Shown here: positions 8,699 to 18,101 of the stretch, piece by piece
How the letters are laid out: the number at the start of each line of letters is the position of its first letter
How positions within the stretch are numbered: the stretch's first letter is position 1
Source: Methylomonas koyamae
GTDB taxonomy: Bacteria; Pseudomonadota; Gammaproteobacteria; Methylococcales; Methylomonadaceae
Direction: 5' to 3'
Length of the DNA: 64,000 nt
NCBI RefSeq assembly: GCF_006483455.1
Contig: NZ_PPPU01000014.1
Span: 1-64,000 of the forward strand
Program-made: the position numbers and the translations under genes
The notes under the pieces: model-generated
Seen by the model: only the letters and a program-made list of their open reading frames with translations
The model's database searches: none
Told to the model about the DNA's origin: nothing

Positions 8699-11600
8699 GT
8701 GGAACGGATATTCAATTTCTTCAAACGTAAATGGGTGTTGGAACTGATCGGCATACTGTTCCTATCGCTAATGATCTGGTTTATCGGGCCGCTGGTGGCA
8801 ATTGCCGGTGTCGCGCCGTTGGAATCTGAATTGGCCAGAGGAATAACGATCGGGGTATTAGTATTTGTCTGGCTGATTTATCGGCTATTGGCCTACCGCT
8901 TCTCGCAACAACGCGACCATAAGCTGATGGCCGATTTGGCCGCAAAGGAGGGCAATGATAGTGCTAACGATACGGAAGCCGCCGCCACCGCAGAGTTGGA
9001 TATCTTAGGCCGAGGTTTTGAACAAGCGTTAGCGTTGTTGAAAACTAGTGGGGGTAAGCAACAGCGAAGTACCCAATTTCTGTACGAAATGCCTTGGTAT
9101 GCAATTATCGGTGCGCCGGGGTCGGGTAAAACGACAGCATTGATCAATTCCGGTTTGCACTTCCCGTTGGCCGAGCGTTTGGGTACGCATTCGGTGAAAG
9201 GCGTCAGCGGTACCCGCGATTGCGATTGGTGGTTTTCCGACGAAGCGATATTGCTGGATACCGCCGGCCGCTACACCACGCAAGACAGTCATAAAGAGGT
9301 GGATGCGTCCGCTTGGCAGGGTTTCCTGCTGTTGCTTAAAAAATACCGGCCGCGCCGGCCATTAAACGGCGTATTCGTCGCGGTCAGCGTCAGCGACTTG
9401 ATGCAACAGTCGGAAGAAGAATTGCGGCAGCATGCGGCGGCGGTCAGGCGCCGGATCATGGAGTTGAACGACCGCTTGGGTGTTCAGTTACCGGTTTACG
9501 TGTTGTTTACCAAAGCCGACTTAATTGCAGGTTTTAACGACTTTTTCGCCAACTTGACCGAAGACGAACGCAGCCAAGTATGGGGCGAAACTTTCCTGCG
9601 TACCGAAATGGCCACCGACAATCCGGCCGAACACATCCAGCAATTCGGACGTGGTTACGACGAGTTGATTGAGCGACTGACTCAGCGGCGTCTGAAACGG
9701 ATGCAGGAAGAACGTGATGTTCAGCGGCGAGCGGCCATTTTCGATTTCCCGCAGCAAATGATGCTGTTCAAAACCGTTGCTACCGATTTTTTGCAGGCTA
9801 CGTTTTCCACCAATCGTTATGAAGAACCGTTTCTATTGCGCGGCGTGTACTTCAGCAGCGGCACCCAGGAAGGCACCCCTATCGACCGCATCATGTCGGC
9901 GCTGGCCGCCAGTTTTAGACTCGAACGCCAAGCAGTTCCTTTATTGAGCGGCCGCGGCAAAAGTTATTTTCTGACCAAATTGTTGAAACAGGTGGTGTTT
10001 CCGGAAGCGGACCTGGTCGGCACCGATCCGCGGGTGGAGCGCCGATATCGCCTGATGACGTTTGCCGCCTACGGCGCTACCTTTGCGTTTGTTGCAATCG
10101 CCACCATTGTTTGGTCAATCAGTTTTACCGCCAATAAAATGGCGATAGCCGACGTCGACAAACAAATCGAAGCCTACCGTGCCAGCAATATCGTCGCTCA
10201 AGACGCCCGGAGCGGATTTTTGGCCTTGTTGCCGAAGCTAAACGCACTGCAGGCGGCGGGCGATGTTTATCGCCAAGCCGGCTGGAGTACAGGTTTTGGA
10301 TTGGATCAAGGCGACAAGATCGGCTCCGGTGTGGACATGGCCTACCAGCGCTTGTTGAGGGAGGGCTTTGCGGTACAGATCGTCCAGCGATTGCAACAAC
10401 GCATGCAGAGCGACGAAGGTAGCAACCTGGATGTGTTATACCAGTTATTGCGAGTTTATCTGATGTTCGGCGAACCCCAACGGATGGACGTCAAGGTGGC
10501 TGAGCCCTGGATCAAGCTGGATTGGGAACAAATGTTCGCCACCGATCCGGAAACTCAAGCGAAATTGCAAACCCATTTGGATAATTTGCTGGCTTTGCCG
10601 TTGGATCCTGCCGCGATCGATAACAACTTTGTCGGCGCGGTTCGCAACAAACTGAGCCAAATACCGTTGGTCAATCAAGTCTACAGTCGCTTTAAAAGCG
10701 AGGCTTTGTTTGACCATAGCCACGATTTGATCGTTGCCGCCCAATTGGCGCCAAATGGCGGCCGGGTTTTCGTCGCGGCCAATGGCAAAGAGTTGGACTC
10801 AATCGTGGTACCCGGGGTGTTCACCGCTTATGGCTATACCGAGCTGTTTTTGAAAAAGGGTATGTCTTACGTCAAGGAAGCCAGCGAACAGAACTGGGTA
10901 TTGGGTGTCGAAACCGGCAATTCCTTGACCGAAATCGACCGCTTGTACGGCGATTTCAAACGGTTGTATCTGGCCGATTATCAAAAAGCCTGGGATGGCG
11001 TCTTGGCCGCGGTCAAATTCCGGCCGCAAGCCGGGACCAGCCAGCTGGTCGACACACTGGATCTGTTGTCCAGACCGGACTCGCCGTTGAAATTGTTGCT
11101 GGAGTTGGTCGAAAAAAATACTTCACTGAGCAAACTCTCGGCAGACTTGGCCGACAGCCTGAGCAAAGCCGCCGGCGCTGTCGCGGTGCCGGAGGCCGCT
11201 ACCCAGAAATTGTTGGCGATGGCCAAACAGAACGAGCAAGGCATCGATCCGGTTAAAGCGTTAGAAGCTTATTTCGAGCCGTTTAACGCGCAAGTGCGCG
11301 GCGGTGCCGACCGTCCGGCGCCGATCGCTTCGGCGCTCTCCAGTATTAAAAATCTGCATGACTATTTGATGCAAATCGGTTCGGCCAGCAATGCCGGCGG
11401 CCAGGCCCTATCAACCGAAGCGGCCAAAGCCGCAGGCGGCGGCATTGATCCGCTGCAGGCGGCGAAGATGGAATTCGCCCGCTTACCGGGGCCTATTGCG
11501 GCCTCTTTAAACGCCTTGACCGCTACTGGCGGTCAACAAATCAAGAGCGGTGCAAAAAACCAGCTCAACGAAATGTTGAAAACCGCCGTATCAATTCCCT

Positions 11601-12256
11601 GTAAGGCTGCCTTGTCCGGCCGCTATCCATTTGCGAAAAATACGCCTCAGGATGTGTTGTTGGCCGATTTTGGCAAGGTGTTTGCCGCGAACGGTATCGT
11701 CGACCAGTTTTTCAATGCCAATTTGAAACCTTTCGTCGATATTGCTGCTGTGCAGTGGCAAGAACTTAAATCCGATAACGCTCTGGGCTTGGCCCCGGCC
11801 AGCATTCGCCAATTCCAGATTGCCGCCAAAATCCGCGATGCGTTTTTCCCGGCTGGCGGTGCCGTGCCGCAAGTCCAGTTTGAATTGAAGCCGCTGTCCT
11901 TAGACGACCGGGTCGGGACTTTCCGGCTGAATGTCGAAGGCCAGGAATTGGTCTATCGCCACGGGCCGGAACAGCTGACTAAATTTCAATGGCCGGGAAC
12001 CAATAACAGCGCCGGAGTGCGAGTGGTATTCGAAACCCTGGACGGCAAACAAGTTAGCCGTGCCAAAGACGGGGCCTGGGCGCTGTTTCGTATGTTCGAT
12101 GAATTCAACATAGAGCCTACAGGCCTGCCTGATCGCTTCAATCTGACCGTGCAAGTAGAAGGCCTCAGCGCCCGTTTCGAATTGCACGCCGCGAGCGTAA
12201 ACAATCCGTTCGGCATTAGCGAATACCAAAGCTTCCGCTGCCCGGAGGCCTTGTGA
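8699..12256 (+). CDS. tssM: T6SS membrane protein TssM (IcmF)
   Basis: TssM (IcmF/VasK) is the large inner-membrane protein that spans the periplasm and couples TssL to the outer membrane. The 1185-residue protein has two N-terminal TM helices (about 12-35 and 48-66). A cytoplasmic NTPase-like domain with Walker A GAPGSGKTT (about 138-146) follows. A third TM helix lies near 452-476, and then comes a long periplasmic region with the IcmF-related and VasK C-terminal domains. The start is GTG at 8699. The stop overlaps the GTG of tagF-pppA by four bases (GTGA). In many systems the periplasmic end contacts the TssJ lipoprotein, but no tssJ is visible here. Confidence 0.95.
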   Translation: MERIFNFFKRKWVLELIGILFLSLMIWFIGPLVAIAGVAPLESELARGITIGVLVFVWLIYRLLAYRFSQQRDHKLMADLAAKEGNDSANDTEAAATAELDILGRGFEQALALLKTSGGKQQRSTQFLYEMPWYAIIGAPGSGKTTALINSGLHFPLAERLGTHSVKGVSGTRDCDWWFSDEAILLDTAGRYTTQDSHKEVDASAWQGFLLLLKKYRPRRPLNGVFVAVSVSDLMQQSEEELRQHAAAVRRRIMELNDRLGVQLPVYVLFTKADLIAGFNDFFANLTEDERSQVWGETFLRTEMATDNPAEHIQQFGRGYDELIERLTQRRLKRMQEERDVQRRAAIFDFPQQMMLFKTVATDFLQATFSTNRYEEPFLLRGVYFSSGTQEGTPIDRIMSALAASFRLERQAVPLLSGRGKSYFLTKLLKQVVFPEADLVGTDPRVERRYRLMTFAAYGATFAFVAIATIVWSISFTANKMAIADVDKQIEAYRASNIVAQDARSGFLALLPKLNALQAAGDVYRQAGWSTGFGLDQGDKIGSGVDMAYQRLLREGFAVQIVQRLQQRMQSDEGSNLDVLYQLLRVYLMFGEPQRMDVKVAEPWIKLDWEQMFATDPETQAKLQTHLDNLLALPLDPAAIDNNFVGAVRNKLSQIPLVNQVYSRFKSEALFDHSHDLIVAAQLAPNGGRVFVAANGKELDSIVVPGVFTAYGYTELFLKKGMSYVKEASEQNWVLGVETGNSLTEIDRLYGDFKRLYLADYQKAWDGVLAAVKFRPQAGTSQLVDTLDLLSRPDSPLKLLLELVEKNTSLSKLSADLADSLSKAAGAVAVPEAATQKLLAMAKQNEQGIDPVKALEAYFEPFNAQVRGGADRPAPIASALSSIKNLHDYLMQIGSASNAGGQALSTEAAKAAGGGIDPLQAAKMEFARLPGPIAASLNALTATGGQQIKSGAKNQLNEMLKTAVSIPCKAALSGRYPFAKNTPQDVLLADFGKVFAANGIVDQFFNANLKPFVDIAAVQWQELKSDNALGLAPASIRQFQIAAKIRDAFFPAGGAVPQVQFELKPLSLDDRVGTFRLNVEGQELVYRHGPEQLTKFQWPGTNNSAGVRVVFETLDGKQVSRAKDGAWALFRMFDEFNIEPTGLPDRFNLTVQVEGLSARFELHAASVNNPFGISEYQSFRCPEAL

Positions 12257-13785
12257 CGAATGTCGAACCGGCAACAGTCGGTTTTTTCGGCAAAGTTCCT
12301 AGCTTGGGCGATTTTGTTAGCCGGCGTTTGCCCCGCCAATTCATCGAGCCCTGGGACCAATGGTTGCAATCGTCGTTGCGCGCCAGTCAGGATTCGCTGG
12401 GCGACAAGTGGCTATCGTCGTTTTTGGTCAGTCCTTTGTGGCGCTTCGCCCTCGGCCCCGGAGTTTGCGGCAACACTGCCTGGGCTGGCGTGATGATGCC
12501 CAGTGTCGACCGGGTCGGACGCTATTACCCGTTGACTTTGGCGCAGCCGGTGCCGAGCGACGCCGTGATGGGTTTGTTCCTGCCGGAGACGGATTGGTTC
12601 GCGCAATTGGAGGATGTGGCGCTGTCAGTTTTGGGCGAGTCTTTCGATTTGGAGGCATTCGACGCAGCGGTATCAAGTATTTCCTGGAACCGGCACGGTC
12701 CGGCCCATTATTTTCAAGGCAATTCTGATGCGGATTTCCGCCAACCCCAAGGTAAGTGGGCCGTTGGCTTCGAAATGCGTGATTTATCGCAAAGCGGGTT
12801 GGCGTATCCGTACTTGAGCCAAGCCTTGATGGCGAGGTTTTTAACGTGCTACAGCGTGTGGTCTTCGGCCGGCACCCAGGCCGGCCCTGCCAATCTGTTG
12901 TGTTGCGAAGGTTTGCCGCCCATCGAGACTTATGCCGATTTTTTAAAAGGCATCCCGCAAACCACGCGCTCCTGGCAATTACACAGCCATAAACAAACTT
13001 TGGAATCTCGTCAGATCGATCCGGCGGTCGTGACAAAGACCGAAATGGCCGCCGAATCGCCGCCGGCTACGCCGAGCTGGTCTTCCCATGGTGTAAGCGT
13101 GGTTGGCAATAAGCGCAAACACAACGAGGATGCGATGCTGAATTGCCCTGCGCAAGGGTTATGGGTCGTTGCCGATGGTATGGGAGGACACCAGTCAGGT
13201 GACTTGGCCAGCCGGCTGGTGGTTGACAGTCTATCGGCCATGGCGCCCACTGAGAGTTTAGACGGGCAAATTGAAGCGGCATTAGCGCGTTTGCAAAAGA
13301 TCAACGAAGATCTACGCCGTTTTGCCTCCGGCCTGCAGCAGGGCGACATCATCGGTACCACGGTTGTGGCGCTTCTGGCCTGCGCGGCCGAATGCGCCGC
13401 GATTTGGGCGGGGGATAGCCGGCTGTACCAACTGCGGGGAGGGCGATTCCGGCAACTGACCCGCGATCACACGCTATTAGACGAATTGATGGATTCAGGC
13501 TTGATGACTCGGGAAGTGGCCGAGCAGCAGGTTGGAGCGAATGTGATTACCCGTGCCGTGGGCGGACAGCAGGATCTGGTTTTGGATGTGCTGAGATTCC
13601 GGGCCGAGGCGGGCGACCGTTACTTACTGTGTAGCGACGGCTTGGACAAAGAATTGAGTGAAGCCGAAATCGCCGCTTCGCTGGCGCTCGGCGATTGTCG
13701 CGAAGCCACTGATAGTCTGATCGATCAGGCCTTGGCGCGCAGCGGTAGGGACAATATCACGGTTGTTGTCGCCCAGTTCGGCTGA
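12253..13785 (+). CDS. TagF-PppA fusion: T6SS repressor plus PP2C phosphatase
   Basis: The 510-residue protein joins two post-translational T6SS regulators. Residues 8-230 are TagF (ImpM), recognisable from GFFGKVPSLGDFVSRRLP near the N-terminus. Residues 270-505 are a PP2C-type Ser/Thr phosphatase (PppA) with all expected metal-binding motifs: HNEDAM, VADGMGGH, WAGDSRLY, CSDGLDKE and GRDNITVVV. A TagF-PppA fusion is known in Agrobacterium tumefaciens, where the TagF part represses secretion. The phosphatase should remove phosphate placed by a PpkA kinase, yet no kinase gene lies in this window. The GTG start overlaps the tssM stop. Confidence 0.92.
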   Translation: MTNVEPATVGFFGKVPSLGDFVSRRLPRQFIEPWDQWLQSSLRASQDSLGDKWLSSFLVSPLWRFALGPGVCGNTAWAGVMMPSVDRVGRYYPLTLAQPVPSDAVMGLFLPETDWFAQLEDVALSVLGESFDLEAFDAAVSSISWNRHGPAHYFQGNSDADFRQPQGKWAVGFEMRDLSQSGLAYPYLSQALMARFLTCYSVWSSAGTQAGPANLLCCEGLPPIETYADFLKGIPQTTRSWQLHSHKQTLESRQIDPAVVTKTEMAAESPPATPSWSSHGVSVVGNKRKHNEDAMLNCPAQGLWVVADGMGGHQSGDLASRLVVDSLSAMAPTESLDGQIEAALARLQKINEDLRRFASGLQQGDIIGTTVVALLACAAECAAIWAGDSRLYQLRGGRFRQLTRDHTLLDELMDSGLMTREVAEQQVGANVITRAVGGQQDLVLDVLRFRAEAGDRYLLCSDGLDKELSEAEIAASLALGDCREATDSLIDQALARSGRDNITVVVAQFG

Positions 13786-14298
13786 AAGACCTGTCCCAGA
13801 CTTTTACCCACGCCAAGCGGCTGGCCGGTGTTGGCCGTTAGTCCCCACCTCAATTTACCAAATCCCGTATCGGGTACGACATATCGTGCCAACTGTGCGT
13901 TTAGACTTGATCGCCTGGCAGGTCCCGACTTTATGCGCTATTTCAATAATTATTATCTTTCAACCGCTTAGCTTTTGGTGGCCGATAAGCCGGCTTGGTT
14001 GGCATATTAATTGTGACAGTTCCTATCGTTGAGCGTCGATTGCTCAATTCGATTGAGCGATGAATCCGGCAAGCACGTTTATTTCGATTTTCGGCACGCG
14101 TCGTAAAAGCGGCTACACTGGAAGCGCCGCAATCTGGGTAGAGCATGCCGGGAATTATGTTCGGCGACGTAAATTTGTAACCCTGATGGGTTAATAATCA
14201 GTTGCGCCATGGCCGCATTTTCGGATCGCAACGCTAGTTGCGGCTCGGCTGCCTTGTTTGCCGCTGGTGCTGGATTTTACCGATTTGGAGAATAGAAC
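13786..14298 (+). other. 513-base gap between the two T6SS gene blocks
   Basis: I see no convincing gene here. Short open frames run through it but lack a family signature and a ribosome binding site. A hairpin GCTCAAT-TCG-ATTGAGC lies at 14042-14058. A/T-rich patches at 13935-14030 could hold a promoter for the tssA block. GGAG at 14288-14291 is the ribosome binding site of tssA. No sigma-54-type element was found. Confidence 0.5.
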
Positions 14299-15333
14299 AT
14301 GGCCGATTTATCAGGCTTGTTAAACGAAATAAGCCCGGATAACCCCTGCGGCGACAACTTGGAATATGACGCCGCCCGGATTGCGTTGGACACCGATATT
14401 CAAGGCACGCCGGAAAATCAGTTTACCGGCGAAAAAGCGATGCCGCCCAACTGGCGCGATATCCAAAAACAAACCCTGGCATTGTTGGAGAGATCCAGAG
14501 ATCTGCAGGTGATTTTGTACTTGATCAGAGCGTTGATTCCGTTGGAAGGCTTGACCGGTTTTCGCGACGGGCTCGGTCTGTTGCAGGAGTCGGTGAATCG
14601 GTATTGGGATAGCATTCACCCGCAACTCGACCCGGACGACGGCCTGGATCCGACGTTGCGGATCAATATCATCGAAGAGTTAGTGAATTTCGATTGGATC
14701 ATCCGGCCCTTAAGTTTGACGCCGCTGGTCGAATCCAAAGCCGTAGGCCGTTTCTGTTCACGCGACATTCAGTATGCGACCGATAAGTTGGAGCCGCCGG
14801 AAGGCGTTGCCAAACCCGATATCAACGCCATCAAGGCCGCATTTTTGGATGTGGACGGTGAGGAATTGGGCGCAACGTTCCGGGCGATCGGCGAGAGTAT
14901 TGCCAGCGTGGCGCAGTTAGAGAATTTTGTCAGCGAAAAAGTAGGTGTTGGCCAGGGCGCCAATTTGTCGGCGCTCCGATCCTTGCTTAAAGAAATCAGT
15001 TACCAGTTCGACCAACTCGCCGGCAGCCGACTGGAAAGCGAAGCCGAAAGCACCGAACAGAATGCCGAGCAAGACGAAGTCGGCGCAACCGGTGGCAGCG
15101 CCCCGGCTAAAGTCAAACAAGTGTCCGGGGCGATAGAGTCGCGTGCGGATGTCGTTCGGACGTTAGACTTGCTCTGCAAATATTACGCCGACTACGAGCC
15201 TTCTAGCCCGGTGCCTATTTTGTTGCAACGTGCCAAGTATCTTGCTACCGCGGATTTCCTCAGCATAGTCAATAACCTGATGCCGGATGCGCTGTCGCAA
15301 ATTGATCTAATCAAAGGTCCCGATCTGAACTAA
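14299..15333 (+). CDS. tssA: T6SS cap/priming protein TssA
   Basis: TssA (ImpA) helps prime and coordinate assembly of the T6SS tail tube and sheath. The 344-residue protein starts with the ImpA N-terminal region (LLNEISPDNPCGDNLEYD, and later NWRDI), which is diagnostic. The central part contains the poly-helical segment with EELVNFDWIIRPL. The acidic linker near residues 250-270 is low in complexity. It opens the second T6SS block and is followed after 38 bases by tssB. Confidence 0.93.
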   Translation: MADLSGLLNEISPDNPCGDNLEYDAARIALDTDIQGTPENQFTGEKAMPPNWRDIQKQTLALLERSRDLQVILYLIRALIPLEGLTGFRDGLGLLQESVNRYWDSIHPQLDPDDGLDPTLRINIIEELVNFDWIIRPLSLTPLVESKAVGRFCSRDIQYATDKLEPPEGVAKPDINAIKAAFLDVDGEELGATFRAIGESIASVAQLENFVSEKVGVGQGANLSALRSLLKEISYQFDQLAGSRLESEAESTEQNAEQDEVGATGGSAPAKVKQVSGAIESRADVVRTLDLLCKYYADYEPSSPVPILLQRAKYLATADFLSIVNNLMPDALSQIDLIKGPDLN

Positions 15334-15371
15334 AGTGTTACTGTTGTTTACTATTTCAACTGGAGAAGAAC

Positions 15372-15902
15372 ATGGCTGAGAGTAGTCAGAAATTTATACA
15401 GCGAAACCGGGCGCCCCGGGTGCAGATTGAATACGATGTCGAATTGTATGGTTCGGAGAAGAAGGTACAGTTGCCGTTTGTGATGGGGGTGATGTCCGAT
15501 TTGTCCGGCAAGCCTTCCGAACCGTTGGCTCCCGTGGCCGACCGCAAATTGCTGGAAATCGACGTCGACAATTTCAACGATCGTTTGAAATCGATGAAGC
15601 CGCGCGTTGCGTTCCAGGTCGCCAATACCCTGACCGGCGAAGGCAATTTGAGCGTCGATATCACCTTTGAAAGCATGGACGATTTCTCGCCGGCCGCGGT
15701 CGCGAAAAAGGTCGCCGGTCTGGATAAAATCCTGGAGGCCAGAACTCAGCTGTCGAATCTGATCACTTACATGGACGGCAAAACCGGCGCCGAAGAACTG
15801 ATCGCCAAACTAATTAACGATCCGACCTTGCTGCAAACCTTGGCGGCATCGGCCAAGCCAGCCGAATCCGGAGCTGAAACCACCGAAGGGCAAGGGGAAT
15901 AA
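15372..15902 (+). CDS. tssB: T6SS contractile sheath small subunit TssB
   Basis: TssB (VipA/ImpB) forms the contractile sheath with TssC around the Hcp tube. The 176-residue length and motifs VQIEYDVELYG, LPFVMGVMSDLSG and DVDNFNDRLKSMKPR match the family. The ATG at 15372 follows GGAGAAG. TssC begins four bases after the stop, which fits the stoichiometric expression of the two subunits. Confidence 0.96.
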   Translation: MAESSQKFIQRNRAPRVQIEYDVELYGSEKKVQLPFVMGVMSDLSGKPSEPLAPVADRKLLEIDVDNFNDRLKSMKPRVAFQVANTLTGEGNLSVDITFESMDDFSPAAVAKKVAGLDKILEARTQLSNLITYMDGKTGAEELIAKLINDPTLLQTLAASAKPAESGAETTEGQGE

Positions 15903-15905
15903 GCC

Positions 15906-17393
15906 ATGGCAGAATTAGAATCGCAAAGCGCGCAAGGTGCAACCCAAACCCTGGAGTTTGACGATTTCTCCGCATTGCTGGCCAAGGAGTTCAAACCGGG
16001 TACCGAGGCGGCGAATCAGGTCAATACCGCCGTAGCGACCCTGGCCCAATACGCCTTGAAGGACGTCGCGAAAATTTCGGACGATGCCATCAAATCGATC
16101 CAGGCCATCATTGCCAGTCTGGACCAAAAAATCACCGAACAATTGAATCTGGTCTTGCATCACCCAGACTTCCAAAAACTGGAAGGGGCTTGGCGCGGCT
16201 TACACTACTTGGTTAACAACACCGAAACCGACGAGATGTTGAAAATCAAGGTGTTGAATATTTCCAAAAACGAACTGGGCAAAACCCTGAAAAAATTCAA
16301 AGGGACCGCCTGGGACCAAAGTCCGCTGTTCAAAAAGCTGTACGAAGAAGAGTACGGTACCTTCGGCGGCGAACCTTTCGGTTGTTTGGTTGGCGATTAC
16401 CATTTCGACCACAGCCCGCAAGACGTCGAATTGCTCGGCGAGATGGCGAAGATCAGCGCTTCGGCGCATACGCCTTTTATCTCCGGTGTCGCGCCTTCAG
16501 TGTTGCAAATGGAAAGCTGGTCTGAACTCGCCAATCCGCGCGACTTGACCAAAATCTTCCAGACACCCGAGTACGCCGCGTGGCGGTCGCTACGTGAATC
16601 GGAAGATTCGCGCTACATCGGGTTGGCAATGCCGCGCTTCCTGAGCCGTTTGCCTTACGGCTCCAAAACCGATCCGGTCGAAGAATTCGATTTCGAAGAA
16701 GATACTTCCGGAGCCGACAGCGGCAAATATACTTGGTCCAACGCGGCCTACGCGATGGCGGTCAACATCAACCGCTCGTTCAAATATTACGGCTGGTGTT
16801 CGCAGATTCGCGGCGTCGAGTCCGGCGGTGCAGTGGAAGGTTTGCCGGTGCATTCGTTTCCGACCGACGACGGCGGGGTCGATATGAAATGCCCGACCGA
16901 AATCGCGATTACCGACCGCCGCGAAGCGGAACTGGCGAAAAGCGGATTCATGCCTTTGCTGCATAAGAAGAATACCGACTTTGCCGCGTTTATCGGCGCA
17001 CAGTCCTTACAAAAGCCGGCCGAATACGAAGATCCGGACGCAACCGCCAACGCCAATTTGGCCGCGCGCCTGCCTTACCTGTTCGCGACCTGCCGCTTCG
17101 CTCATTACCTGAAATGCATCGTCCGCGACAAAATCGGCTCTTTCAAGGAAAGGGAGGATATGGAGTCCTGGTTGAATACCTGGATCAGCCAATATGTGCT
17201 GACCAATCCGGCCGTCGCCACCGAAAAAGACAAAGCCAGACGGCCTTTGGCCGGCGCCGAAGTGGTGGTTGAGGAAGTGGAAGGCAATCCTGGCTATTAC
17301 CAATCCAAGTTTTTCCTGCGGCCGCATTACCAATTGGAAGGCCTGACGGTATCTTTGCGTCTGACATCCAAATTGCCGTCGCAGAAAGGATAA
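15906..17393 (+). CDS. tssC: T6SS contractile sheath large subunit TssC
   Basis: TssC (VipB/ImpC) is the large sheath subunit whose C-terminal domain is recognised by ClpV through TssB/TssC contacts. The 495-residue protein carries the conserved segments HPDFQKLEGAWRGLHYLV, GDYHFDHSPQDVELL and RFLSRLPYG. Its C-terminus ends in a typical sheath handshake strand region. It directly follows tssB, and 165 bases separate it from hcp. Confidence 0.96.
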   Translation: MAELESQSAQGATQTLEFDDFSALLAKEFKPGTEAANQVNTAVATLAQYALKDVAKISDDAIKSIQAIIASLDQKITEQLNLVLHHPDFQKLEGAWRGLHYLVNNTETDEMLKIKVLNISKNELGKTLKKFKGTAWDQSPLFKKLYEEEYGTFGGEPFGCLVGDYHFDHSPQDVELLGEMAKISASAHTPFISGVAPSVLQMESWSELANPRDLTKIFQTPEYAAWRSLRESEDSRYIGLAMPRFLSRLPYGSKTDPVEEFDFEEDTSGADSGKYTWSNAAYAMAVNINRSFKYYGWCSQIRGVESGGAVEGLPVHSFPTDDGGVDMKCPTEIAITDRREAELAKSGFMPLLHKKNTDFAAFIGAQSLQKPAEYEDPDATANANLAARLPYLFATCRFAHYLKCIVRDKIGSFKEREDMESWLNTWISQYVLTNPAVATEKDKARRPLAGAEVVVEEVEGNPGYYQSKFFLRPHYQLEGLTVSLRLTSKLPSQKG

Positions 17394-17447
17394 ATTGGGT
17401 TGCTTGATCGAGCCGGATGCCTTGCGGATTGTTGTGATGAGCATTCG

Positions 17448-17511
17448 GCTCGCCGCGGTGAGCGGCAAGAAATTTTATAAATCCCGCATTGCCGGGACCT
17501 ATAAATCCCGG
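17448..17511 (+). repeat. hcp leader: imperfect palindrome and repeated motif
   Basis: The 165-base gap before hcp holds an imperfect palindrome at 17448-17463 (GCTCGCCGCGGTGAGC). An 11-base direct repeat, TATAAATCCCG, occurs at 17476-17486 and 17500-17510. A CCGGGA / TCCCGG inverted repeat lies at 17492-17511. These may give hcp its own control, but no clear promoter was identified. Confidence 0.45.
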
Positions 17512-17558
17512 GTGGCATACCCGTTTGTTTTAATGACCAAAGTGGAAAGGAGAGCAGT

Positions 17559-18041
17559 ATGATTTTATTGAAATTTGCAACCGAAATTAAAGGCGACAGT
17601 ACCGTCGAGGGCCACGCGGATTGGATCACGATTGATTCCGTGCAGTGGGGCGTAGGCCGTGCGATCAGCACCAGCGGCGCCGGTAAAGACCGGGATACCA
17701 GCAATCCGTCTTTTTCGGAAGTGACCATGACCAAAAGTATGGACGTTGCGTCCGTGGACTTGTGGATGCAGGCCATTTGCGGCAAGAGCTTGGGCACTGC
17801 GACGATTCATTTCATTCAAACCGCCGGTGCCGATACTAAACAACAGGTTTTTTTGGAGATCGAGCTTTCGGAAGCCATCGTCAGCGGCTACAGCCAAAGC
17901 AGCGGCGGCGAGCGTCCCTCTGAATCGATTTCCATCAACTTCAACCAGGCCAAAATGAAGTACAGCACCTTCGGCGAAGGCAAATCAGCCACCGCCGGCG
18001 CATTCAAAGGCTGGGACTTGAAGAAAAACCAAGCCCTTTAA
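17559..18041 (+). CDS. hcp: T6SS tube protein Hcp (TssD)
   Basis: Hcp forms stacked hexameric rings, the inner tube of the T6SS, and is secreted in large amounts. The 160-residue protein belongs to the Hcp1 family (motifs KGDSTVEGHADWI, VTMTKSMDVAS and IELSEAIVSGYS). AAAGGAGAG precedes the ATG and is a strong ribosome binding site. An own leader upstream and a hairpin with T-run downstream suggest that hcp is expressed at a higher level than the genes that follow. No extra C-terminal effector domain is present. Confidence 0.96.
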   Translation: MILLKFATEIKGDSTVEGHADWITIDSVQWGVGRAISTSGAGKDRDTSNPSFSEVTMTKSMDVASVDLWMQAICGKSLGTATIHFIQTAGADTKQQVFLEIELSEAIVSGYSQSSGGERPSESISINFNQAKMKYSTFGEGKSATAGAFKGWDLKKNQAL

Positions 18042-18048
18042 TCGCCGT

Positions 18049-18082
18049 CCCCGGCAGCCTTTGCGTTGCCGGGGATATTTTT
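18049..18082 (+). terminator. terminator or attenuator after hcp
   Basis: CCCCGGCA at 18049-18056 pairs perfectly with TGCCGGGG at 18067-18074. The sequence ATATTTTTT follows to about 18082. It lies 8 bases after the hcp stop and before tagJ, so it probably ends much of the hcp transcript while some read-through reaches the genes downstream. Confidence 0.8.
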
Positions 18083-18101
18083 CCGCCCCATTGGAGAAGT
18101 C

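Noticed and set aside
13763-14032. 89-residue frame in the gap after tagF-pppA
   Set aside because: No ribosome binding site, overlap with the tagF-pppA end in another frame, and no recognisable domain.
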